A program made the translations under genes and the position numbers. Under the pieces are notes generated by a model. The model worked only from the letters and a program-made list of their open reading frames with translations. It had not been told where the DNA came from and did not search any database. DNA of 64,000 nucleotides from an uncultured Saprospiraceae bacterium (GTDB lineage: Bacteria > Bacteroidota > Bacteroidia > Chitinophagales > Saprospiraceae): positions 1 to 64,000 of the forward strand of contig CALIZI010000150.1 in NCBI GenBank assembly GCA_938028705.1, given 5' to 3'. Below, in pieces: positions 26,471 through 33,397 of the stretch (positions are counted from its first letter, which is position 1; every line of letters starts with the position of its first letter).

Positions 26471-27481
26471 ATGAATCAAGATATTTTAAATAAAATGATT
26501 GGCGAAAAATATGTAAAGGTGCAAAAGCATCCTGGGGCAGAGTTATACATTTATAATTATACACCAAAAGCGCAGTATGAGCAGTTTTGGAATGACTGTA
26601 CTTTACAATGCAGAGGTTTGATTTTGAATGATGTGTATGAAACGGTGGCGCGTCCTTTTCCAAAGTTTTTTAATTTGGGCGAACAAGAAAATCAGCACAT
26701 CCCGAATGAGTCTTTTGAAGTGTATGAAAAAATGGATGGTTCTTTGGGCATTTTGTATTGGCTTGATGGAGAAGCATTTATAGCTACGCGGGGTTCGTTT
26801 ATAAGCGAACAATCGCAACGGGCTACGCAGATGTTACACATACAATACGCACAGGCAATATCAAAATTGGACACTTCACTGACGTATTTATTTGAAATTA
26901 TTTATCCTCAAAATCGTATTGTCGTGGATTACGGCGGGCGCGAGGAATTGGTTTTATTGGCGATTATTGACACACAAACAGGTGAGGAATTACCTTTGCA
27001 GGACATTGGTTTTCCTGTGGTCAAACGCTATGATGGTGTACAGGATTTGGAGGAATTAAAGACCTTGGAAGAGGACAATAAAGAGGGTTTTGTGGTGCGT
27101 TTTCAGAGTGGTTATCGCCTCAAAGTTAAGTTTGAGGAGTATGTGCGTATTCACAAAATCGTAACGCAAGTTTCGACGGTCAATATTTGGGAATATCTGA
27201 AAACCGGACAAAGCATGAATGAACTATTGGAGCGTGTACCGGATGAATTTTATGCTTGGGTAAAAGCCACCAAAGAAGGCTTAGAAGCTGATTATCAACG
27301 AATTGAAAACCAAGCCAAAGCTGATTTCAAAGTATTGGACACCCGAAAAGATACGGCTATGTATTTCAAAACTTGTGCGTATCCGCAACTCATGTTTGCT
27401 ATGCTCGACGGTAAAGCTTATGACCAAATCATCTGGAAAATGCTCCGCCCCGAATATGAACGTCCTTTTAAGGTGTTGTAG
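26471..27481 (+). CDS. T4 Rnl1-like RNA ligase
   Basis: The 336-residue protein is a covalent nucleotidyltransferase with all signature motifs: motif I YEKMDGSLG with nucleophile Lys87; motif Ia near RGSFISEQ; motif III/IIIa FEIIYPQNRIVVDY (about 141-154); motif IV EGFVVRF; motif V RLKVKFEEYV. The N-terminal QCRGLILN and FPKFFNLGE segments are the ones that precede motif I in T4 Rnl1 (RnlA). Rnl1 enzymes seal 5'-phosphate and 3'-hydroxyl RNA ends using ATP and repair cleaved tRNA anticodons. No polynucleotide kinase/phosphatase or anticodon nuclease gene adjoins it. It is cytoplasmic and probably has its own promoter. Confidence 0.88.
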   Translation: MNQDILNKMIGEKYVKVQKHPGAELYIYNYTPKAQYEQFWNDCTLQCRGLILNDVYETVARPFPKFFNLGEQENQHIPNESFEVYEKMDGSLGILYWLDGEAFIATRGSFISEQSQRATQMLHIQYAQAISKLDTSLTYLFEIIYPQNRIVVDYGGREELVLLAIIDTQTGEELPLQDIGFPVVKRYDGVQDLEELKTLEEDNKEGFVVRFQSGYRLKVKFEEYVRIHKIVTQVSTVNIWEYLKTGQSMNELLERVPDEFYAWVKATKEGLEADYQRIENQAKADFKVLDTRKDTAMYFKTCAYPQLMFAMLDGKAYDQIIWKMLRPEYERPFKVL

Positions 27482-27529
27482 TGTTGGTGTAGTGTTGTTG
27501 TGTTGTTGTTCTAATCAAAGTAACGACTA

Positions 27530-27581
27530 ATAAACTCCATAAACTCCATAAACTCCATCAACTCTATCAACTCCATAAACT
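27530..27581. repeat. 9-bp tandem repeat (ATAAACTCC)n
   Basis: About six copies, two with c or t substitutions, lie between the RNA ligase and START genes. Confidence 0.85.
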
Positions 27582-27639
27582 AAATTGGTACGTGATTTGT
27601 TTTATTTGAATTGTCTCCTAACTCATTTAGATTTAAAGC

Positions 27640-28254
27640 ATGAAAGATTTAAAAATATCTTATTTTCCTACCATTGTTATTCTTTTATTTGCTGCATTTG
27701 TCATGCCCGAATTGCCTGTCGAATGGACTTTGAAAAAAGATAAAGACGGTGTGCAGATCTATACCCGTCCGGTAGAGGGATCAGCTTTGAAAGAGTATAA
27801 AGGTGTGGTCAATATTCGCACGACTGCCCAAGCCGCCAAAGCCCTGATTCTTGACCTCGAATCATATACCGAATGGCAGCATAATTGTACCGAATCAAAA
27901 ATTTTACACATAAATAATGAAAACGATATATACGGTTATTCGCTAACCGATGCGCCTTGGCCCGTACAAGATCGCGAGGCGATTGTCCGCACACAAGTCT
28001 CTGAAAAAGAAGGTATTATCACACTTAAAATGATATGCACACCCGACTACATCAAACCCAATGACGGTGTAGTTCGTGTACCTGCGATGACCGGTTTTTG
28101 GCGCATAACGCCACTACAAGATGGTATGGTGGAAGTCATCCAACAAGTACACGCCAGCCCCGGCGGACGCATTCCCGACTGGCTCGCCAATTCCGCTGTG
28201 GTGGATACGCCTTTCCAATCACTTTTGAATATGAAAAGAAGGTTGGAACGGTAG
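27640..28254 (+). CDS. START domain-containing protein
   Basis: The protein has 204 residues. An N-terminal hydrophobic stretch (FPTIVILLFAAFVM) suggests export or anchoring. The rest is one START/SRPBCC lipid-binding fold: WTLKKDKDGVQIYTRPVEG, KEYKGVV, the helix DLESYTEWQHNC, the characteristic WPVQDREAIVR, and the C-terminal helix DTPFQSLLNMKRRLE. START proteins bind lipids or other hydrophobic ligands in the cavity; the ligand is unknown. A perfect palindrome starts 18 bp after the stop. Confidence 0.88.
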   Translation: MKDLKISYFPTIVILLFAAFVMPELPVEWTLKKDKDGVQIYTRPVEGSALKEYKGVVNIRTTAQAAKALILDLESYTEWQHNCTESKILHINNENDIYGYSLTDAPWPVQDREAIVRTQVSEKEGIITLKMICTPDYIKPNDGVVRVPAMTGFWRITPLQDGMVEVIQQVHASPGGRIPDWLANSAVVDTPFQSLLNMKRRLER

Positions 28255-28272
28255 TTGTCATTATGTTATTCC

Positions 28273-28336
28273 GAAAAATATTTTATCACAAAAGCACTGG
28301 GTTTAAACCCAGTGCTTTTGTGATAAAATATTTTTC
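28273..28336. repeat. Perfect 64-bp palindrome
   Basis: Arms 28273-28304 and 28305-28336 are exactly complementary with no loop (centre gggtttaaaccc). It is related in the aaaagc-ggt/ctgggttt part to the double hairpin at 10.2 kb. It may serve as a terminator for the START gene although it lacks a long T tract. Confidence 0.9.
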
Positions 28337-28389
28337 AAATTCATAAGCAGCTAACAATCAGATTGTTTTACTGAATCTGATTACCCTAT

Positions 28390-28684
28390 GGGTGCGATTC
28401 GTTTTTGTACCCACTAATATTCTTGATTATCAATATTTTATGAATTTTAAATTAACTTGAAATAATACATTTGTAAAAATAATAATGTATTTGTGTTTAG
28501 GATGGGATATTTTTTCCGAATTTGAGCTAAAACTCGTCAGACATTTTCAAAATCTACCAACGATATCATGTTTCCCGATAAAGTCTAAATGTCAGACGAG
28601 TTTTAGCCCAAATTCAAGCCCAATGCCGCCCATTATTGAATAAAAATTAAAAATGAGATATGGGTACAAAAACGAATCGTACCC
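28390..28684 (+). mobile_element. MITE-like element F, copy 3, with 24-bp terminal repeats
   Basis: The terminal arms 28390-28413 and 28661-28684 pair at 23 of 24 positions (gattcgtttttgtaccca). Core arms: 28519-28546 and 28587-28614. The flank to the right (28685-28713, ending ccaaagtccag) is the end of an element E, so F seems to have entered E here. The target duplication is unclear. The following stretch to the tRNA promoter shows no gene. Confidence 0.75.
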
Positions 28685-28832
28685 TTTCCTAATTCCCCAA
28701 TATCCAAAGTCCAGTTACCCCAATTACTCAATAAACCAATGAACTTTTTACAGTGTAAATATGTTCTTTACTGACATGTGGGTAGTGCGTGTGTTATTCT
28801 CCAAAAAATATAAATAAAAACCGAAAGATAAA

Positions 28833-28864
28833 TTTTGCTTTTAAAAGTAATCCTTGTATCTTTG
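28833..28864 (+). promoter_or_regulatory. Bacteroidota promoter of tRNA-Lys
   Basis: TTTTG (28833-28837), a 19-nt spacer and TATCTTTG (28857-28864) match the Bacteroidota sigma consensus TTTG-N19-TAnnTTTG well. It lies 35 nt before the tRNA. Confidence 0.8.
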
Positions 28865-28898
28865 CATCGCTAAAAGCAGAAGAAAATAAATATAGGTT

Positions 28899-28971
28899 GA
28901 TTCAGTAGCTCAGTTGGTAGAGCATTTGACTTTTAATCAAAGGGTCCCGGGTTCGAACCCCGGCTGAATCA
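28899..28971 (+). tRNA. tRNA-Lys (anticodon UUU)
   Basis: The 73-nt cloverleaf has acceptor arms gattcag / ctgaatc, a D arm gctc-agttggta-gagc, an anticodon stem tttga / tcaaa with loop ctTTTaa, and a T arm with gttcgaa. The discriminator is A and the CCA end is not encoded. A promoter lies upstream and a terminator follows. Confidence 0.97.
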
Positions 28972-28982
28972 CAATCAAAATC

Positions 28983-29020
28983 AGGCACTTACGAAATAAA
29001 AATCGTAAGTGCCTTTTTTA
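28983..29020 (+). terminator. Rho-independent terminator after tRNA-Lys
   Basis: aggcacttacga (28983-28994) pairs with tcgtaagtgcct (29003-29014), followed by tttttt. Confidence 0.9.
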
Positions 29021-29042
29021 TTTGAAAACGACCCGGTAATGG

Positions 29043-29105
29043 AATGTAAGGCCGTCAGCCTGACGGCAAACCGCCGGACTACCGTCAAGCTGACGGTATT
29101 ACATT
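29043..29105. repeat. Double hairpin repeat
   Basis: Outer arms aatgtaa / ttacatt enclose two separate hairpins (gccgtcagcctgacggc at 29051-29067, accgtcaagctgacggt at 29081-29097) that can also pair with each other. It has the same layout as the repeats at 10.2 and 9.0 kb. Confidence 0.75.
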
Positions 29106-29224
29106 TCACCCAATTTGGGAGCTACATATTCAACTTGGGTTAAAAAAATCCTTACCTTTAACCGCAAATTACTTATGGTTCACAATCTCCATTGAACCGT
29201 CAATCACAAAACATGAGTATTTTA

Positions 29225-29412
29225 TTAGACTTTGGACAGAGGAAATTGGGGAATTAGGTAATCCTAACTATCGGGACTTTTTTAGATTTTTACAAAAAGT
29301 AATTAATTACATGTTTTATTTTATTAATAAAATCTATTCAATTAATTATCAGTGAGTTACGATTTTAAATCGAGTTTCCCAATTTCCTAATTCCCATTTT
29401 GTCCAAAGTCCA
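29225..29412 (-). mobile_element. MITE-like element E, copy 4, complete
   Basis: Terminal inverted repeats tagactttggac and gtccaaagtcca, with further pairing of ggaaattggggaatt against its near complement. The size is about 188 bp. The reverse complement matches 25982-26150. No clear target duplication was found. The region 29413-29538 shows no gene. Confidence 0.75.
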
Positions 29413-29538
29413 AAAGTAACTTAATTTTAATAATATTGATAAGAGCATTTTTGTATGTTCATTCAAATATAAATCATCAATATTTTACAAACAAATAAAG
29501 ACATTAACGAAATTTCACATTTCAAAAAAAAATAAACA

Positions 29539-30699
29539 ATGTATTTTAGTGAAGAGCATAATTTGTTCAGAGAAGGCTTCCGAAGTTTTTTACAAAAAGA
29601 AGTCGTACCCCATATCGACAAATGGGAAAAAACAGGTACAATAGATCGGTTTATCTGGGAAAAATTTGGTGAAATGGGCTACTTTGGTATCAATTATCCC
29701 GAAGCCTACGGTGGTATGGATTTAGACCTTTTTTACACCGTCATTTTTTTGGAAGAATTGCAACGCATTAATTCAGGCGGCTTCGCTGCGGCGATGTGGG
29801 CGCATGCTTATCTGGCAATGACCCACCTGAATGCGGAAGGCTCCGGTGCCATCAAAGAAAAGTACCTCCGCCAAAGCATTGAAGGAAAGATGATAGGTTG
29901 CCTGTGTATCAGCGAACCCTTTGCGGGGTCGGATGTAGCCGGAATGCGAACCACCGCTGTCAAAGACGGTGACAAATATATTCTGAACGGCTCCAAAATC
30001 TTCATCACCAATGGTGTTTACAGCGATTATTTGGTGGTGGCTGCCAAGACCAATCCCGAACTCAAGCACAAGGGCATGTCTATGTTTTTGGTAGATAGAA
30101 ATACGCCCGGTGTATCTGCCAACAAGCTCGACAAGTTGGGTTGGCGGGCTTCCGATACGGGCGATATTGCTTTTGACGGTGTAGAAATTCCTGCCCAAAA
30201 CCTAATGGGCGAAGAGGGGAGAGGCTTTGCATATATTATGCAGCATTTTGCATTGGAACGCTTGATTATGGGCATCAATGCACATGCTCGTGCAGAGTAT
30301 GCCTTGGAATATGCCATGCAATATATGTCAGAAAGAGAGGCATTCGGGAAGCAGCTCAAAGACTTTCAGGTGCTACGCCATAAGATAGCGAAAATGGCAA
30401 GTGAGGTAGAAATGCACAAGACCTTTAACTATAATATCACGCACCGCTTGAACCAAGGCGAGTACGTTGTCAAAGAGGCAAGTATGTCCAAATTGCTCAC
30501 CACGAAAATGGCGGATGAGGTCATTTACGAATGTCTCCAGATGCTGGGCGGATACGGCTATATGGAAGAATATCCTATGGCAAGGTACTTCAGAGACAGC
30601 CGTTTGGGTCCTATCGGCGGTGGCACGAGCGAGATTTTATGTGAGATTATTGCAAAAATGGTTTTGGATAATAAGGTCTATGAAAAGACGGCAAGCTAA
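29539..30699 (+). CDS. Acyl-CoA dehydrogenase
   Basis: The 386-residue FAD enzyme introduces the alpha-beta double bond in acyl-CoA. Signatures: CLCISEPFAGSDVAGMRTTA (residues 121-140; FAD and substrate contacts), a second WRASDTGDIAFDGVEIP strand region, EAFGKQLKDFQ (FAD-binding helix start, about 267-277), and QMLGGYGYMEEYPMARYFRD near the C-terminus. At the site where medium-chain enzymes have catalytic Glu the sequence is PIGGGTSEI (Gly), but ALERLIMG places Glu240 in the alternative position used by isovaleryl- and long-chain-type enzymes. It stands alone, so the substrate is not clear from context. Confidence 0.92.
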   Translation: MYFSEEHNLFREGFRSFLQKEVVPHIDKWEKTGTIDRFIWEKFGEMGYFGINYPEAYGGMDLDLFYTVIFLEELQRINSGGFAAAMWAHAYLAMTHLNAEGSGAIKEKYLRQSIEGKMIGCLCISEPFAGSDVAGMRTTAVKDGDKYILNGSKIFITNGVYSDYLVVAAKTNPELKHKGMSMFLVDRNTPGVSANKLDKLGWRASDTGDIAFDGVEIPAQNLMGEEGRGFAYIMQHFALERLIMGINAHARAEYALEYAMQYMSEREAFGKQLKDFQVLRHKIAKMASEVEMHKTFNYNITHRLNQGEYVVKEASMSKLLTTKMADEVIYECLQMLGGYGYMEEYPMARYFRDSRLGPIGGGTSEILCEIIAKMVLDNKVYEKTAS

Positions 30700-30899
30700 A
30701 ATACGTTTTTAGCTCGTTGCAAGGTGATTTATAAATTTAAATTAATGTAAAATGTAAAATAATAAATTTAAAATGTAAAAGTAATAGGACGCGAGACAAG
30801 CGTATTTTTTCGTATTTATTTGATTTTAAATTTATTAAAAATAAAAAAATGCTTTGACATGTTTAGAAAATTGCTTGACATTTTATGATTAGGTAAAAA
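30700..30899. other. AT-rich intergenic stretch
   Basis: This stretch contains tgtaaaatgtaaaataataaa, also found inside the element at 31.0-31.2 kb, and no gene. Confidence 0.5.
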
Positions 30900-31430
30900 T
30901 GATGTACCCCGTTTGCTAAACTTCAAAAAGTTTGGTCTCCGATAGCTATCGGAGAAGTAAAGTGCTGATTTTTAGCTAACTATAAATTTCAGCGCTCATC
31001 TGTATTAAAAGGTGAAAAGTACAAAATATGAAAATATCATTGCAATGTAAAATAATTTATTTTAAAATAATTTTATTTATAAAATATTGTAAATTAGTTT
31101 TTTATAAAAAATATTCACGTTATACACTTTTATATTTTACATTTATTATTTTACATTTTACATTACAATAACGATTTTCACCTTATAGTACAGATGAGCG
31201 GATTTCAGTGCCCTGCCCACGTTTAAACGGCTTGCTTATATTTTGTGTAAAATTAATGTCGTATGAAGGTGTCAACTAATCAGATAAAAGTAGTTGACAC
31301 TTTTTCACGCAGAGGAACGCTACATCAAATCTCTGCGAACTCTGCGTTCTCTGCATGATACTCAATTTGGATAATCTGCTACATTTCAAAAAGGTATCAA
31401 CTACTTCGATAAACATGTCTAATGTTTTCC
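30900..31430. mobile_element. Degenerate relative of element G carrying nested element H
   Basis: ccccgtttgctaaactt (about 30907) and cttatattttgtgtaaaat (about 31230) plus tcaactaatcagataaa resemble the halves of element G at 7976-8153. A further inverted fragment (ggtatcaactacttcgataaa) ends near 31410. The right boundary is uncertain. Confidence 0.55.
30993..31201. mobile_element. MITE-like element H
   Basis: The left end cgctcatctgta runs on to aaaaggtgaaaa; the right end is its near complement (ttttcacctt, then acagatgagcg). The arms are 26 bp with about three differences. The direct repeat ATTTCAG flanks it at 30986-30992 and 31202-31208. The interior is almost pure A/T. Confidence 0.8.
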
Positions 31431-31458
31431 ACATTATCGCATTACATCATTTCAAACA

Positions 31459-33048
31459 TTATCGCATTAGTTTCAAGAAAACTCCATTGCTCCACCCAAA
31501 GCCATCTTGCACAGGATATTCTCCGCCGCCGGCATCAAGGCTCATGTCTATGACATTATATTTTTCGACCATTTTTCCGGTATTTTTATACACTTTTTTA
31601 TTGAGGGCAATCCAACGTTGAGCGATAGTGTTCGCCAGTATGTCGTGTCCGTAATTGCGTAAGCCCTGTATGGTCATCCATTGGAGCGGAGCCCAGCCGT
31701 TGGGGGCATCCCATTGTTGTCCGGGTGTATCTGTCAGTGTGCTGACGACTCCACCGGGTTTCAGAAAGTGCTGCTGAATATAAGCTGCTGCTTGGTCGGC
31801 TTGTTGCTGAGTTGCCATATTAAAAAATAAGGGATACATACCTGCAAGCGTAGGTACATCCGTAGTAGTTTTTTTTACAAAATCATAATCCGTAAAAAAG
31901 CCTTCTTCGCTCCAACAATATTTCGACATAGCGGCTTTGCGTTTTTTGGTGCGTTCCTGCATGTCTTTTTCGCCTTTTCTGTTGCCTGTCAAATCATAGC
32001 CCCTTTCGAGCATCCTTTCCAAATGATATAGTAAAGCATTTTGGTCCACAGGAATCAACTCGGTGGTGCGGATAGTTGCGAGATTTTTGCCATCCCGAAA
32101 CCAACGGGTACTAAAATCCCAACCCGACTCGCAGGCTGCACGCAGATTGCGGTAGAGGTCTTTGGCTTCCCGTCCTGATGTTTTGGCGAGTTCTACATCT
32201 TCTTTGTACGACTCCGGGCGCGGCGCAGGCAGGTCATCCCAATAGCGATTCATCACCGTTTCATCATTGAGGCGCACTACGCGGCGGTGACTTGACTTGG
32301 CAGCATTCAGCCCCTCGCTGCCTTGCATCCAAAAGGCATATTCTTTTTCCAATTGAGGTAAATATTTCTTAATGATTTCATCTCCTTTTTGTTCTGCCAA
32401 CAGATTGACCATGACAGAATAAAAAGGCGGCTGCGATCTTCCGGCAAAATAAGTACGATTTCCGTTAGGTATAAAACCAACATTATCAATTAGATAAGAA
32501 AAATTATCCAACATGTTTTCTATCATGTCCAATCGTCCGGCTTCTACCAAGCCGAGCATGGTGAAATAGCTATCCCAATAATAAATCTCACCAAACCGTC
32601 CGCCCGGAACGATGTAAGACTTGGGCAAGGCAATCAAAGAACTGCCTTCAACGGCAGTATCCGCTTCGCGTGTGAGGACATCCCACAAGGCATCGATGTG
32701 TTGGTCGATACTTCGGTTGGGGTCGCTTTTGAAGCCACTCGAATACTGCTTGGGCAGGTTGAAATTATTGTTGACAAAAGTCTCTAGACCAAAACCCCTG
32801 CTTCTTTTTTCTCTTTCATAATTCGCCAGTATTTTTTCCGGTGCAAAACGCGGTGTACAATCCACAAAGGTCTTGGAATCGGGAAAGACGGCATTGAGTT
32901 GTACGGCTTCAAAGAGTTCGCCATAGACCTCGTCGGGTGCTTTGAAACGTTCAGTGGCAGCTACTTTATCGGGTGTATTTTGAGTAGTATTCTGTTTGCA
33001 AGACATCATTAGCAGTAAAGCAAAGACGGATAAATATTTAAATGACAT
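31459..33048 (-). CDS. treA: Alpha,alpha-trehalase (GH37), lipoprotein
   Basis: The protein has 529 residues. The N-terminus MSFKYLSVFALLLMMSCKQ is a lipoprotein signal with Cys17 acylated, so the enzyme acts outside the cytoplasm. GH37 signature 1 is PGGRFGEIYYWDSYF (148-162) and signature 2 is QWDAPNGWAPLQW. The catalytic acid Asp311 lies in ESGWDFSTRWF and the base Glu510 in GGGEYPVQDGFGW. It hydrolyses trehalose to two glucose. The gene is alone; no trehalose transporter or kinase adjoins it. The symbol follows the periplasmic E. coli enzyme; treF-type cytoplasmic enzymes lack the signal. Confidence 0.93.
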   Translation of the reverse strand: MSFKYLSVFALLLMMSCKQNTTQNTPDKVAATERFKAPDEVYGELFEAVQLNAVFPDSKTFVDCTPRFAPEKILANYEREKRSRGFGLETFVNNNFNLPKQYSSGFKSDPNRSIDQHIDALWDVLTREADTAVEGSSLIALPKSYIVPGGRFGEIYYWDSYFTMLGLVEAGRLDMIENMLDNFSYLIDNVGFIPNGNRTYFAGRSQPPFYSVMVNLLAEQKGDEIIKKYLPQLEKEYAFWMQGSEGLNAAKSSHRRVVRLNDETVMNRYWDDLPAPRPESYKEDVELAKTSGREAKDLYRNLRAACESGWDFSTRWFRDGKNLATIRTTELIPVDQNALLYHLERMLERGYDLTGNRKGEKDMQERTKKRKAAMSKYCWSEEGFFTDYDFVKKTTTDVPTLAGMYPLFFNMATQQQADQAAAYIQQHFLKPGGVVSTLTDTPGQQWDAPNGWAPLQWMTIQGLRNYGHDILANTIAQRWIALNKKVYKNTGKMVEKYNVIDMSLDAGGGEYPVQDGFGWSNGVFLKLMR

Positions 33049-33397
33049 AATTGGTTAATCGGTTAATTAGTTGAATAGGTAATTAGGTAATCAGTGATTT
33101 GTATTATAAATTAAAATAATTTTATATAAAATTTATCATTCATAAATGATTTTTTATGAAAAAGCTATTTTAAAAATTCTCAATCTATTGTAAAGTTATC
33201 ATTTAATTTGAATTTCCATTTCGTATTTTCAATTTCAGTTTGATATTGTCGTATCTTTGAGGCTTATTTAGTTGATTAGTGAATTAGTGAATTGGTTGAT
33301 TAGTTAATCAGGTAATTAGGCTATCAGTTCACAGTATTTAAATTAAATTTACTAATCAACTAATCAACCGATTTACTAATTTACCAATTACTGATTT
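33049..33397. other. Divergent intergenic region with simple repeats
   Basis: Both flanks carry ggttaatt/agttgatt-type repeats (33050-33100; 33268-33330), and 33355-33395 carries their complement, giving an inverted repeat before the start codon of the next gene. A -7-like TATCTTTG is at 33252-33259. No gene. Confidence 0.55.

Noticed and set aside
26471-28971. A phage-defence island around the RNA ligase and tRNA-Lys
   Set aside because: Apart from the ligase, the neighbours (START protein, acyl-CoA dehydrogenase) are ordinary, and no nuclease, helicase or sensor gene is present. The tRNA-Lys is intact, without an adjacent integrase or att-like repeat.
899-33397. Insertion sequences with a transposase
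   Set aside because: None of the inverted-repeat elements contains a reading frame of useful length, and no DDE, HUH or serine/tyrosine recombinase motif was seen in any predicted protein.
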